Assembly (NCBI GenBank): GCA_024579835.1
Contig: CP102060.1
Location: forward strand, 558,001-622,000
Reading direction: 5' to 3'
Length of the DNA stretch: 64,000 bases
Origin: Clostridiaceae bacterium HFYG-1003
Lineage (GTDB): Bacteria > Bacillota > Clostridia > Clostridiales > Clostridiaceae
Part shown: positions 55,852-64,000 of the stretch, one piece after another
Layout: every line of letters starts with the position of its first letter
Numbering within the stretch: position 1 is the first letter of the stretch
Position numbers and translations under genes: made by a program
Notes under the pieces: generated by a model
Database searches by the model: none
Seen by the model: the letters and a program-made list of their open reading frames with translations, nothing else
What the model was told of the DNA's origin: nothing

Positions 55852-55997
55852 CACAGCGTGAGTAATTAAGCAAGGCAGAACGGACGATACAGCACATGAT
55901 ACAGCGTGTGATTAAGCTCGTGACATGGAGTGTAATTTAGTGCCTGACACAGCGTGAGACCCGTTAAGCATGAGACGTGAAACACGGCACAGCGTGA
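55852..55997. repeat. CACAGCGTGA repeat series, period about 48 bp
   Basis: The 10-mer CACAGCGTGA (one copy TACAGCGTGT) occurs at 55852, 55900, 55948 and 55988 (steps 48, 48, 40). Copies one to three are followed by TTAAGC about 5 to 6 bases later. No coding frame fits it. Confidence 0.8.
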
Positions 55998-56012
55998 TAC
56001 ATCAAGGCATAG

Positions 56013-56045
56013 GGAAGGGAGCGATGAACAACCTCGCTCCCTTCC
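56013..56045. terminator. bidirectional hairpin terminator
   Basis: GGAAGGGAGCGA (56013-56024) with TCGCTCCCTTCC (56034-56045), 9-nt loop. Lies between the convergent metallophosphoesterase and nagA genes. Confidence 0.75.
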
Positions 56046-56106
56046 TCGCAAAATGGCAGTTCCTGGTGATATGGATCTGCGGTTGAATGACCGGTGACGG
56101 GATAAA

Positions 56107-57240
56107 TCAGCAGACTTTCCGGCCGCGGATGTAGACTTCCTGGATCCGGATCTCTTCATCGAAAATGACCAGATCTGCATCATACCCGTCGGCGATCCGC
56201 CCCTTATTCCGGGATGCACCGCAGCGCTGAGCCGGATTCCAGGTTGCCATCCGGATCACCTCATACAGCGTCAGGTCGGTCTGACTCAGGACGTGACGTA
56301 CCGCCTGGTCCATGGTCAGAATTGATCCGGCCAGGGTTCCGTCGCTCAGACGGGCGGCGCCGTCTCTGACCGTAACGGTCTGACCGCCAAGCCGATACTC
56401 GCCCTCGGGCATGCCGCAGGCCATCATGGCATCGGTAACCAGAATGGAATGCTCCACGCCTTTGACCTTGAACGCGGTGCGCAGCACCGGATTCGCCACA
56501 TGGATTCCATCCGGGATGATCTCGAGACTGACGGGCTTATCAAAGACAGCTCCGACAGCACCTGGCTGTCGGTGGTGGAAGGGCGGCATGGCATTGAACA
56601 GATGGGTCGCATGGCTGATTCCGGCTTCAATCCCCGCCAGAGCCTCTTCATAAGTTGCCCTGGTATGGCCGATGGATACGGTAATATCCTGGCTGGCGAG
56701 ATACCGGATCAGTGGAATGGATCCGGTCAGTTCCGGTGCCAGTGTCACCAAGCGAATAAAATCCGCGTCCTCTCCGGTCAGGTTCCGGAAGGCTTCAACC
56801 GAAGGGGGCAGGGCATGTTCCCCAGACTGGGCTCCGGCAGCCTCCGGGTTGATGAAGGGTCCTTCCAGGTGGATTCCCAGGATTCTGGCTCCGTCCAGCG
56901 CCAGAGAGTGTTCCTTGATGGTACGCACAGCCTGACGGATATTCGCCGGTGCCTGAGTCATGGTGGCGGCGAGAAATGAGGTAGTACCGAACTGGCATAA
57001 TGTCCGGCTGATGGTCCGCAGCGATTGGAGATCTCCATCCATTACATCGGCTCCGCCCGACCCATGGACGTGGAGATCGATGAAGCCGGGGGAAACATAC
57101 AGGGTGGATTCGCCATCCCGGACCGTTTCATCGGGTCGGATCTGGTCGGGATTAATTCGTTTGATGATTCCTTGTTCCAGGCGCAGGGTGCCTTTTTCAA
57201 TCCGGTCGGGGTAGATCTGAAGATAATCTTTTAATATCAT
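56107..57240 (-). CDS. nagA: N-acetylglucosamine-6-phosphate deacetylase
   Basis: A 377-residue amidohydrolase-superfamily enzyme with PGFIDLHVHGSGGADVMDG, HLEGPFINPEAAGAQ (metal Glu), IGHTRATYEEA, HATHLFNAMPPFHHRQPG and ILVTDAM (catalytic Asp). It removes acetate from GlcNAc-6-phosphate in amino-sugar catabolism or wall recycling. AAAGGAG precedes the start by about 8 nt. No nagB is in this window. Divergent from recD2 across a repeat array. Confidence 0.95.
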   Translation of the reverse strand: MILKDYLQIYPDRIEKGTLRLEQGIIKRINPDQIRPDETVRDGESTLYVSPGFIDLHVHGSGGADVMDGDLQSLRTISRTLCQFGTTSFLAATMTQAPANIRQAVRTIKEHSLALDGARILGIHLEGPFINPEAAGAQSGEHALPPSVEAFRNLTGEDADFIRLVTLAPELTGSIPLIRYLASQDITVSIGHTRATYEEALAGIEAGISHATHLFNAMPPFHHRQPGAVGAVFDKPVSLEIIPDGIHVANPVLRTAFKVKGVEHSILVTDAMMACGMPEGEYRLGGQTVTVRDGAARLSDGTLAGSILTMDQAVRHVLSQTDLTLYEVIRMATWNPAQRCGASRNKGRIADGYDADLVIFDEEIRIQEVYIRGRKVC

Positions 57241-57433
57241 AGGATTGGCTCCTTTCAGGCTGACGGCACCGGGAGGCTGTACATTGGTCTCTCATTCGAC
57301 ACCGCAGCTCAGAGTGTCCCTATTATAGCAAAGGGATGTGGCTCATTTTGGGACAAAGCACTGAATAAATCGTGAATCTTGGCGATCGATGTATGAAAGA
57401 GCCCGGCAGGGCCATAATCAAACTGAAATGTGT
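57241..57433. other. spacer between nagA start and repeat array
   Basis: Must hold the nagA promoter: on the minus strand the segment near 57322-57327 gives TATAAT (complement ATTATA), a likely -10. No gene. A minus-strand frame across 57309-57791 is a shadow of the repeats and recD2. Confidence 0.5.
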
Positions 57434-57571
57434 CGACGAAAGTCCCGGAAAGCCGAGGAACGTTGTATTGACTCGAGGAAAGTCTCGTCAAGCCGAGGAA
57501 AGTCCCTGTGCCCAGGGAAGTCTCGTTAAGTCGAGGAAAGTCCCAATGTGCCGAGGAAAGTCCCAAGGTTG
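57434..57571. repeat. seven-unit 20-bp direct repeat array
   Basis: Units start at 57434, 57454, 57474, 57494, 57513, 57532 and 57552 (steps 20, 20, 20, 19, 19, 20). Consensus CGAGGAAAGTCYC followed by a variable half. Units two and five are the most diverged. It lies directly upstream of the recD2 promoter region. Confidence 0.9.
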
Positions 57572-57585
57572 GATCAGAGATAGGG

Positions 57586-57591
57586 TATAAT
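57586..57591 (+). promoter_or_regulatory. -10 box of recD2
   Basis: TATAAT 29 bp before the start codon; the -35 position falls at the end of the repeat array and is poor, so the array may contribute to control. Confidence 0.5.
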
Positions 57592-57620
57592 AAATACAGA
57601 ACGTATGGAAGGCAGGGTAC

Positions 57621-59843
57621 ATGACCATGGAATTTAGAGGAACCGTCAAGGACATCATCTTTCATAATGATGAGTCGGGCTATGTGGTAGGCCGGCTGAA
57701 GACAGATGAGGGAATCCTGACCTTTACCGGAACCATTCCCTGGATCTTTGAAGGCCAGCTGCTTTCGCTGTCCGGAGAAATGGTGGAACATCCGTCGTTC
57801 GGCAGCCAGCTGAAAGTGAACGTCAGTGAAGAGATCCTTCCCGAATCAAGGGAAGGCATGGAAAAATATCTGTCTTCGGGCATCATCAGCGGCATTGGTC
57901 CGGTGACAGCCCGTCGTCTGGTCCAGCGGTTCGGTTCCGAAGTGTTTGAAATCATGGATCATGACATGGATCGGCTGATTGAAGTAGAAGGCATCGGTGT
58001 GAAGAAACTGGAACTCATTCGCAAAAGCTACGATAAAAGCCGTGAAGTTCGTAACATCATGGTGTTTCTCCAGAGTTACGGCGTTACGCCAAATCAGTGC
58101 ATGAAAATATACAACCGGTTCGGGCAGAATTCGATCACCGTCGTACGGGAGAATCCTTATATTCTGTGCGAGGAGGTTTCCTCCATTGGTTTTCGTACCG
58201 CGGACCGGATTGCTTCGAATCTGGGCATTGAAAAAGATTCTCCGTTCCGAATCCAGAGCGGGCTCAAGTTTATTGTCAATTCCTTTTCCGGGCTGGGCAA
58301 TACCTGCATGCCGGTGGAGAAGCTGCTGACGGAAACCGCCCAGACCCTGGAAGTAGCACCTGAACTGGTGCTGGATAATCTGCGCAGCCTGGTTTTGCAG
58401 GATGGAATGATGGTAGAAGAAGTGGATGGGGTCCAATGTGTCTTTGTGCCGGCCTACTGGCATGCTGAGATCAACATCGCCTCACGCCTGTTTGCCATGG
58501 CGGACTATCCCTATCGCAAGCTGGCGCTGGATGCCGGTCGTTTCATCGAGGACTATGAGGCCGCCCAGGGCATGGCGCTGCATGAGCTGCAAAAGGAGGC
58601 CATCCGCGGGATCCTGGACCATGGGGTTGAGATTATCACCGGGGGTCCGGGCACGGGAAAAACTACGATCATCAAGTGCATTCTGGCCATGCTCAAGGAA
58701 GCCGGATTGTCTGTCCGGATGGCAGCTCCGACGGGCCGGGCCGCCAAGCGGATGACCGAAACCACCGGAGAGGAAGCGAAAACCATTCACCGGCTGCTGG
58801 ATCTTGGTGTAACCGAGGATGGGGAGGAAGTCGAAGGCGACGGGGAACTGGATTGTGACTGCGTCATCATCGATGAAGCCTCCATGATTGATGTGCTCCT
58901 TATGAACAAGCTGATGGCAGCCCTGAAACCGGGAACCCGGCTTATTATGGTCGGAGATGCTGATCAGCTGCCCAGCGTCGGTCCCGGCCGCGTGTTGTCG
59001 GATCTGATCGGCGGCGGAGCGGTCAAGGTGGTCGCGCTGGAAGTAATCTACCGTCAGGGGCAGGAATCCATGATCACAATCAATGCTCATCGCATCAATC
59101 AGGGGGATCAGCCTGTTCTCAACTCCAAGGGAAGCGATTTCTTCTTTATGAGCACGAAGGACGGCGCCTCTACGGTGCAAACCATGATCGATCTGGTGAA
59201 TGCCAGACTGCCCCGCTACAATGCAGCCTGGGATAAGGTCCGGGATTTTCAGATCCTGTCGCCGATGCGCAAAGGCGATCTGGGGGTCACCCGACTCAAC
59301 GAGCTCCTGAAGGAAATGCTGAATCCGTCCCGCGAGGACTATAAATTTACCTCCTTCCGAACCGGTGACAAGGTGATGCAAAACCGGAACAATTATCAGC
59401 TGAAATCCAGGCTGACACCGGAGCTGACCCCGGGCACGCACCAGGAAGAGACGGGGGTATTTAACGGGGACGTTGGCTTTGTGGTAAGAATTGAAGAAGA
59501 AGATCAGATCGTTACGGTGCTGTATGATGACGAGCGCTATGTGGATTATACGCCATCGGAGCTGGATGATCTGGAACTGGCCTATGCCATTACCATTCAT
59601 AAAAGCCAGGGATCGGAATTCCCGGTGGTGCTGATTCCGCTGTTCATGGGTCCGCCCATGCTGCTCAACCGCAATCTCATCTATACGGCGGTTACCCGGG
59701 CCCGGAAAATGGTGGTGCTGGTCGGAGACCAGCGAGCCCTGCGCTTTATGATTGCCAATGACCGGTCCTTGGAACGCTATACTTCCCTGGGCTTCCGTAT
59801 TCGAAAGTCTGTCGCCGTGCGCAAAGGAGAATATCAGGAATGA
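57621..59843 (+). CDS. recD2: RecD2-type SF1B DNA helicase
   Basis: A 740-residue protein with an N-terminal OB/helix-hairpin-helix region (SSGIISGIGPVTARRLVQRFG and similar), a RecA-like motor with Walker A GGPGTGKTT (Lys347), Walker B VIIDEAS (Asp418, Glu419), and the C-terminal motif AYAITIHKSQGSEFPVVLIPL plus YTAVTRARKMVVLVG. RecD2 is the RecBC-independent 5'-3' helicase of Gram-positive bacteria, used in replication-fork and mismatch repair. The start at 57621 is preceded by GGCAGGG; an ATG two codons later is equally possible. The stop overlaps the next gene. Confidence 0.95.
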   Translation: MTMEFRGTVKDIIFHNDESGYVVGRLKTDEGILTFTGTIPWIFEGQLLSLSGEMVEHPSFGSQLKVNVSEEILPESREGMEKYLSSGIISGIGPVTARRLVQRFGSEVFEIMDHDMDRLIEVEGIGVKKLELIRKSYDKSREVRNIMVFLQSYGVTPNQCMKIYNRFGQNSITVVRENPYILCEEVSSIGFRTADRIASNLGIEKDSPFRIQSGLKFIVNSFSGLGNTCMPVEKLLTETAQTLEVAPELVLDNLRSLVLQDGMMVEEVDGVQCVFVPAYWHAEINIASRLFAMADYPYRKLALDAGRFIEDYEAAQGMALHELQKEAIRGILDHGVEIITGGPGTGKTTIIKCILAMLKEAGLSVRMAAPTGRAAKRMTETTGEEAKTIHRLLDLGVTEDGEEVEGDGELDCDCVIIDEASMIDVLLMNKLMAALKPGTRLIMVGDADQLPSVGPGRVLSDLIGGGAVKVVALEVIYRQGQESMITINAHRINQGDQPVLNSKGSDFFFMSTKDGASTVQTMIDLVNARLPRYNAAWDKVRDFQILSPMRKGDLGVTRLNELLKEMLNPSREDYKFTSFRTGDKVMQNRNNYQLKSRLTPELTPGTHQEETGVFNGDVGFVVRIEEEDQIVTVLYDDERYVDYTPSELDDLELAYAITIHKSQGSEFPVVLIPLFMGPPMLLNRNLIYTAVTRARKMVVLVGDQRALRFMIANDRSLERYTSLGFRIRKSVAVRKGEYQE

Positions 59844-60820
59844 TCGTTAATTTGGAAGTGCTGACCGGTGAATTGATCAACTGGTATCATCGCTCGACGG
59901 TCAAGGCCATCAATGTGGTCACGGTCCCCTACCGGGGCTTTGAACCGCTGGCCGGCCTGCTGGATAATGTTTTGGGGAAGTCCCGTGTGCTCTATATCAC
60001 CGGACCGGCGCCAGAAACGGAGTCCGTCGAAGCGTATCTGGGGGAACGGGGCATTGAATTCTGTCATGAGGAGAATCCCGACTGCCTGACGGTGGTGCTG
60101 AACTTTGATCAGGCGTTCCAGTCCCGGGACCGGTATGATCTGATTGTGTATGACGATGTCAATACATTCCCGACTCACCGCAAAAGTGAGATGCAGGAGC
60201 TGCTCAATCATGTGTATTATCGAACGGATCACATCATGGCCTATTCGATGGAACCGGTGTTCCGTCAGGTGATGAATCTCGAGCTGCCGTTGAAACGGGA
60301 CCGCAGCTTTGTGACGGAGCCGCGATTTATCGATCTGAAAGGGGAAATCAAAACCGAAATCCCAAGCTCGGTCTATGAGTATATCCAATTCTTCCAGCAG
60401 GACCGCAGGACCGTTGTGATTGTAGTACCCGATGAAGAAACGGCTGCCTCCATGACCCGGTATCTTTGCCGCGTCAATCCGGTATACAGTTCGTCCATTC
60501 ACTTTATCGATGGAGTTGACCCTCACCGACTCAGAGAAATGGTGACGAGGCCGGAAACCGGAAAAATTCTGTTCACGACCCAAATCGAGGATTACCGGGA
60601 CCTGCCGGGTAATTTTGAGTTTCTTGTGATCCACAGCGATGCCCCCCGCTTCGAATATCGGCAGTTCGTTTTCCTCTGCCTGCGCAGCGGATTATGCGAT
60701 GACCTCAACGGCGAAGTAATCCTGGTATCTCATCATCACACCTTCGATATGGAACGGACCAAGGAACTGACTCAGAATTACAACAGGATCATATGGGAAA
60801 GCGACCAGTTGTTTCTGTAA
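59840..60820 (+). CDS. ComFA-like protein lacking Walker motifs
   Basis: A 326-residue protein placed exactly between recD2 and comFC, where comFA belongs. Its second half matches the ComFA motor: TVVIVVPDEETAASMTRYL (192-210), GKILFTTQIEDYRDLP (241-256) and GEVILVSH (291-298). The first half lacks the zinc finger and the P-loop: VTVPYRGFEPLAGLL replaces the usual GKTE segment, and DLIVYDDVN (100-108) replaces DEAD. So ATP hydrolysis is not expected. It overlaps recD2 by 4 bases and comFC by 28. It may have kept a binding role in DNA uptake or be a new function; the name rests on order and motif layout. Confidence 0.6.
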   Translation: MIVNLEVLTGELINWYHRSTVKAINVVTVPYRGFEPLAGLLDNVLGKSRVLYITGPAPETESVEAYLGERGIEFCHEENPDCLTVVLNFDQAFQSRDRYDLIVYDDVNTFPTHRKSEMQELLNHVYYRTDHIMAYSMEPVFRQVMNLELPLKRDRSFVTEPRFIDLKGEIKTEIPSSVYEYIQFFQQDRRTVVIVVPDEETAASMTRYLCRVNPVYSSSIHFIDGVDPHRLREMVTRPETGKILFTTQIEDYRDLPGNFEFLVIHSDAPRFEYRQFVFLCLRSGLCDDLNGEVILVSHHHTFDMERTKELTQNYNRIIWESDQLFL

Positions 60821-61494
60821 AGCCCAGGGCCGGCCGCTGGAATGAAGTAACTGAGCACATAAAGAATTTATTCTTTGAGCGGATCAGCTGTCCGGTCTGC
60901 GGCTGTGAAAGCCAGGGGATCTGTTCCGTCTGCATGAGCCAGCTGGAATTTTGGGGTGCCTATGAGATCGAGGAACTCAGCGGCTGGGCGATGGTTCATT
61001 ATCAGGGGCCGGCCCGACAGCTGATCAACAAATTCAAGCAATCGCTATCCTATGATGCTCTGGATGGAATCAATGCTTTGATCGACTGCTGGTGGCAGGA
61101 GCTGGGCAAGTCGATCCTGATTTCGAAGGATGGACCGGTTTGGGATTACCTGGTTCCGATTCCCTCGATTCCCCGCAAAGTCAGGCAGCGGGGATTCGAC
61201 CCCGCCTTTGAAATTGCGCGGCGGGTGTCATCTCTCAGCGGCATTCCCATTCTGCGCTGTCTGGACAACCGGGGACAGGCCGAGCATAAAGGCATGAATC
61301 TCAGAGAACGCCGGATCGCCGCAGACGAGGGGTTTGCGGTGATAAAAGACTGGCACGGTCTATGCCGGGGAAAACGCCTGTTGCTGTTTGATGACATCAT
61401 GACCAGCGGCACGACAATTTTGTCTGCTGCGCAGCTGCTGGCTGAATCCAGTGCTCGGATCAACTTCCTGGTGCTGGAGCGGGCGGCCCTGTAA
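60793..61494 (+). CDS. comFC: ComFC phosphoribosyltransferase-like protein
   Basis: A 233-residue protein with an N-terminal zinc finger (CPVCGCESQGICSVC) and a PRTase domain with RLLLFDDIMTSGTTILSAA (PRPP loop). Belongs to the ComF/GntX family needed for efficient natural transformation and possibly for ssDNA handling. It starts inside the end of the ComFA-like gene. Tail HINFLVLERAAL-type end is typical. Confidence 0.9.
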   Translation: MGKRPVVSVKPRAGRWNEVTEHIKNLFFERISCPVCGCESQGICSVCMSQLEFWGAYEIEELSGWAMVHYQGPARQLINKFKQSLSYDALDGINALIDCWWQELGKSILISKDGPVWDYLVPIPSIPRKVRQRGFDPAFEIARRVSSLSGIPILRCLDNRGQAEHKGMNLRERRIAADEGFAVIKDWHGLCRGKRLLLFDDIMTSGTTILSAAQLLAESSARINFLVLERAAL

Positions 61495-61686
61495 AGTGGT
61501 CAGACACGGAGGGCTCAGAAGCCGGGTTCCGCTGGTGTCGAAAGCAGCAGGACATTGTGCTGCATCAGGAAACCATGGCCATTGGAGTTGCGGTCAGCGA
61601 GGGAATCGGGAACCCGACCCAGGCAGACCGCCAGAGTAAACGGCCGGAAACCGGACTGCCTGGAAGCTCACGACGTTCAATAAAAA

Positions 61687-61725
61687 ACAGCAGGCACTGT
61701 TCGTGCCTGCTGTGAGAATTTTTTA
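61687..61725. terminator. bidirectional intrinsic terminator
   Basis: ACAGCAGGCAC (61687-61697), loop TGTTC, complement 61703-61713; tails ATTTTTTATT on the plus strand and TTTTTTATTG on the minus strand. It serves comFC and the convergent rubredoxin gene. Confidence 0.88.
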
Positions 61726-61881
61726 TTCTTCTTCGAACTGATCCTTGCCGGCTCCGCAAAGCGGGCAGACCCACTCTTCCGGAATGGCTTCGAATGGGGT
61801 TCCCGGAGCAACTCCGTTGTCTTCGTCGCCTACGGCCGGATCATAAACATATCCACATAATGTACAAACATAACTCTTCAT
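61723..61881 (-). CDS. rubredoxin
   Basis: A 52-residue iron-sulfur-free, single-iron protein with the two Cys pairs YVCTLCGY (Cys6, Cys9) and WVCPLCGA (Cys39, Cys42) and [18 protein letters not shown]. Small electron carrier of anaerobes, used for oxygen and superoxide reduction among others. AGGAGG lies 7 nt ahead of the start. It stands alone with its own promoter and terminator and is missing from longer-frame gene lists because of its length. Confidence 0.96.
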   Translation of the reverse strand: MKSYVCTLCGYVYDPAVGDEDNGVAPGTPFEAIPEEWVCPLCGAGKDQFEEE

Positions 61882-61941
61882 ACTTTATCCTCCTGTGTTC
61901 TTTTCATCAAGGGCTGCAGGATAAAATCCTGTCCTGATGAA

Positions 61942-61970
61942 ATTATAGGTTACAACTGGGTTGAGAACAA
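61942..61970 (-). promoter_or_regulatory. sigma-A promoter of rubredoxin gene
   Basis: On the minus strand TTGTTC, 17-bp spacer, TATAAT (complements 61965-61970 and 61942-61947), about 60 bp ahead of the start codon. Confidence 0.75.
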
Positions 61971-62023
61971 GTACAAATACAATATATTCATGGTTTTTTA
62001 GCAATTAGGGGCTGGTATTTATT

Positions 62024-63070
62024 ATGACGAAGACACAAATGAATGAGCTGTTCAACGAAATCAGTCAAAGCCTGCTGGAAGAGGCAGACATGACCGCTCT
62101 GCGCAGCCGGAGTGAAGAAATCCGCAGCAGTTATCGGGATAAGCAGGGCAGGACCAGGGATCTGGAGATCCGGGACGAAGCGGGGGCTCAGGCTTATCTG
62201 GCCTGGAGATTGCCTGTTACCGGCATGGTGATCCATGAAGTGATGGATCGCCTCCTGGAGGCAGTTCCGGAGTTTCGTCCGGAAACCTTTCTGGATCTGG
62301 GAGCCGGACCTGCGGTATCCGTGCTGCCGGTCTCCCTGGCGTTTCCTTCGCTGCGGGTCGCTCACCTGGCGGAGGAACAGGGGGCGATGCGCCAGGCCGG
62401 TCAGACTGTGCTGAAGGAACTGGCTCCCTTTCTCTCGCCGGAGTTCAACGTATCTATGGAAGCGGCGGATTTTCTTACAACGGATTTGCCCGAGTCTGAT
62501 CTGGTGTTGGCCAGCTACTCCATCAACGAGCTGAATGGCGAAGAACTGAGCCGGTTTACCAGAAAACTGATCGCTCTGACCCGACACATCGCCGTCCTGA
62601 TTGTGCCGGGTACTCCGGAGCATTTCCGGCGGCTGACTGAAGTGCGCAGCCAGCTATTGGCAGCCGGCCTTTCCATTCTGGCTCCCTGCACCTTTACGGG
62701 CCCCTGTCCGATGGAGGAGGAAGCAGACTGGTGTCATTTCTATACCAGGGTTGCCCGCTCCCGTCTGCTCAGGATATTGAAATCCGGTCAGATGGCCTAT
62801 GAGGATGAAAAGTTCTCGTACCTGATCGTCAGCCGGGGTCAGGATGACACGACGATTCCCTTGATCAGAACGAAAGAACTCGGACGAATCATCCGTCATC
62901 CGCTCATCAGCAAGGGCTTCCGGGAAGTCGAGCTGTGTCGGGCTGAAGGCATCACCTCCATTCGCCTGAGCAAGGGGAAACACAAGGAAGCGTACCGTCA
63001 GCTCAAGCAGAAGGGCTGGGGAGATACTCTGGAGCTGAACCTGTCTCACCCAGCGATCTCTGAAGAGTAA
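62024..63070 (+). CDS. Rsm22-family small-subunit rRNA methyltransferase-like protein
   Basis: A 348-residue class I methyltransferase with PETFLDLGAGPAVSVL (SAM loop) and YSINELNGEEL, plus the Cys-containing segment LAPCTFTGPCPMEEEADWCHFYTRVARS that in Rsm22 proteins binds an iron-sulfur cluster. Family members (COG5459; mitochondrial METTL17/Rsm22) help small-subunit assembly; whether bacterial ones methylate rRNA is unclear. In the usual pattern a CPH precedes; here PCTF replaces it, so cluster ligands may differ. The start has only a weak ribosome site. Confidence 0.8.
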   Translation: MTKTQMNELFNEISQSLLEEADMTALRSRSEEIRSSYRDKQGRTRDLEIRDEAGAQAYLAWRLPVTGMVIHEVMDRLLEAVPEFRPETFLDLGAGPAVSVLPVSLAFPSLRVAHLAEEQGAMRQAGQTVLKELAPFLSPEFNVSMEAADFLTTDLPESDLVLASYSINELNGEELSRFTRKLIALTRHIAVLIVPGTPEHFRRLTEVRSQLLAAGLSILAPCTFTGPCPMEEEADWCHFYTRVARSRLLRILKSGQMAYEDEKFSYLIVSRGQDDTTIPLIRTKELGRIIRHPLISKGFREVELCRAEGITSIRLSKGKHKEAYRQLKQKGWGDTLELNLSHPAISEE

Positions 63071-63391
63071 TTGAAAGTGTTGACTGAGGAGATCATTCGG
63101 TATCATCAGTGCAGATAGTGTATTTTTTTAATGAAATTTCTGGCTGGTTCGGTAATGGACGGAAGACCAGTATCTTCAGGTCGACAATGTCAGACGGTAG
63201 AAGTAAAACAACGGATGAATCTGAACAGTTCAGAACTCTGCAGCACAAGCTTGGAGAGGCAGGTCGGTGCAGTCGAATGAGATTGCCAAAGCCAGACAGA
63301 CATAAAGGAAGGACGAGCGATATTCCCGGTGGGCAAATCGCTCGTCCTTCTTCATGATGGCACGGTGCGTACGTGCCGGAACGAGAAAATA
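63071..63391. other. 320-bp intergenic region with convergent hairpin
   Basis: No gene. A 14-bp hairpin GAAGGACGAGCGAT / ATCGCTCGTCCTTC (63308-63321 and 63337-63350) lies between convergent genes and likely terminates both, with only a short T tail. Confidence 0.55.
63308..63353. terminator. 14-bp hairpin between Rsm22-like and arginase genes
   Basis: Perfect 14-bp stem with a 15-nt loop; TTCTTC follows on the plus strand. Convergent arrangement. Confidence 0.65.
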
Positions 63392-64000
63392 TTAAATTGC
63401 TTTCTGCTCGGTTCCGACCTCTGCCAGGGCTTTGCTGAACACCTGGACCATGTGCAGGACGGATTTCAGAGTGATCTGGTCTTCATGATCGCGCTTGGGG
63501 TTGTACTCTACGATGTCGACGGAGCGGACCATTCCGGTGGAAGTGATGGCTCGGATGAGTTTTTCGGACTCATCATATTCCATGCCGTTAACAACCGGGG
63601 TACCGGTTCCGGGAACCAGGGCGGAATCCAGAGAATCAATATCGTAAGAGATATGGATGTCCTTGATATTGCGCCGGCGAAGGAGTTCCATCAATTCCAG
63701 AATGATGATCCCCATGCCTTTTTCGCGGATTTCTTCCATGTACCAGACGTTAATGCCGAGGCGGTCGATGATTTCGACTTCTCCGTCGTCAACGGAACGC
63801 GCGCCAATGATGAAGCAGTTGCGCGGATTGACCTTCTGACCATTGTAGTAGAAATTGGTCAGGGACTCATGCCCTTCGCCCATTGAAGCACCCAGGGGCA
63901 TGCCGTGGATGTTGCCCGAGGGCGAGGTTTCCGGGGTGTTGATGTCTGCATGAGCATCGATCCAGATGACCGCCACCTCATTGCCGAGCGCTTTGGTTAC
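63392..64000 (-). CDS. arginase/agmatinase family enzyme (partial, start beyond right edge)
   Basis: The last 203 codons of a ureohydrolase. Visible metal motifs are IDAHADINTPE and SYDIDSLDS, with IHGMPLGASMGEG between; the ending is of arginase type (rocF), which hydrolyses arginine to ornithine and urea. The frame stays open to the window edge, and the GTG at 63976 is internal. Substrate (arginine rather than agmatine) is the more likely reading from the IHGMPLG segment. Confidence 0.88.
   Translation of the reverse strand, partial: VTKALGNEVAVIWIDAHADINTPETSPSGNIHGMPLGASMGEGHESLTNFYYNGQKVNPRNCFIIGARSVDDGEVEIIDRLGINVWYMEEIREKGMGIIILELMELLRRRNIKDIHISYDIDSLDSALVPGTGTPVVNGMEYDESEKLIRAITSTGMVRSVDIVEYNPKRDHEDQITLKSVLHMVQVFSKALAEVGTEQKAI

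Noticed and set aside
57434-57571. CRISPR array or RNase P RNA
   Set aside because: The repeats are only 20 bp with no spacer/repeat structure, and no cas genes exist nearby. The GAGGAAAGTCC word recalls the conserved RNase P core but is merely the repeat unit; no RNase P fold follows.
57309-57791. 160-codon minus-strand frame across the repeat array
   Set aside because: Open only because the 20-bp repeats lack stops in that frame; overlaps the recD2 start.
58482-59600. 372-codon minus-strand frame opposite recD2
   Set aside because: Antisense shadow of a conserved helicase gene; no support of its own.

Overview
The window reads as chromosomal DNA of a Gram-positive, anaerobic Clostridia-type bacterium (Bacillota) with fairly high GC (mid-50s % by eye, not computed). 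The signs are strong AGGAGG-type ribosome binding sites with many TTG/GTG starts, an S-box (SAM-I) riboswitch before metK, YhaO/YhaN in place of classical SbcCD, DUF3867, DUF1934 and DUF1385-PrmC proteins, a single-protein PBP2 line, and a rubredoxin. Species cannot be named from this sequence.

Layout. 1-2069: YfhO-like membrane protein (runs off the left edge) plus a CsbB/GtrB-type glycosyltransferase, a likely cell-envelope glycosylation pair. 2600-4391: XpaC-like protein, a two-tier palindrome and a non-coding/relic stretch. 4392-6935 (minus): poly-gamma-glutamate hydrolase, DUF454 protein, RlmA and SmpB. 6936-8075: an AT-rich island with a 51-codon gene that has its own promoter and terminator. 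8076-13314: DUF3867, acylphosphatase, a membrane protein with a degenerate exonuclease-like domain, and a long PBP2. 13413-18086: NDH-2 with a C-terminal membrane domain, NusG-domain-II protein, Gx transporter and polyprenyl synthase, which resembles the flavin-based extracellular electron transfer locus of Listeria, followed by ispE. 18205-21175: UgtP-like glycolipid synthase and an intact ISLre2-family element. 21456-26439: DUF1934, divergent pdxR / pdxST, cupin and DUF2200. 26891-31034: YhaO/YhaN nuclease pair.

31353-47422 is a housekeeping block: rho (long pyrimidine-rich leader), inverted rpmE, tdk, DUF1385-PrmC fusion, prfA, sua5, arginine-phosphatase-like ywlE, upp, and the complete F1Fo ATP synthase set atpI-B-E-F-H-A-G-D-C. 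A second, intact ISLre2 copy lies at 48460-50005 beside an HpcH/HpaI aldolase gene. Then come an M20 amidohydrolase/permease pair, tRNA-Tyr/Thr/Tyr running straight into a SAM riboswitch and metK, a metallophosphoesterase, nagA, recD2, a Walker-less ComFA relative, comFC, rubredoxin, an Rsm22-type methyltransferase, and an arginase that runs off the right edge.

Functional themes: translation and its quality control (SmpB, RlmA, Rho, PrmC/PrfA, Sua5, Rsm22), energy metabolism (NDH-2 module, ATP synthase), cofactor supply (PdxST, IspE, MetK), envelope (PBP2, glycolipid and LTA-type glycosylation, NagA) and DNA repair/uptake (YhaNO, RecD2, ComF). No phage, CRISPR array or canonical defence island was seen. 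The least explained items are the 51-codon gene, the membrane pseudo-exonuclease, the degenerate ComFA, a seven-unit 20-bp repeat array before recD2, a 48-bp-period repeat series beside nagA, and structured leaders before rho, the ATP synthase operon and the cupin gene.
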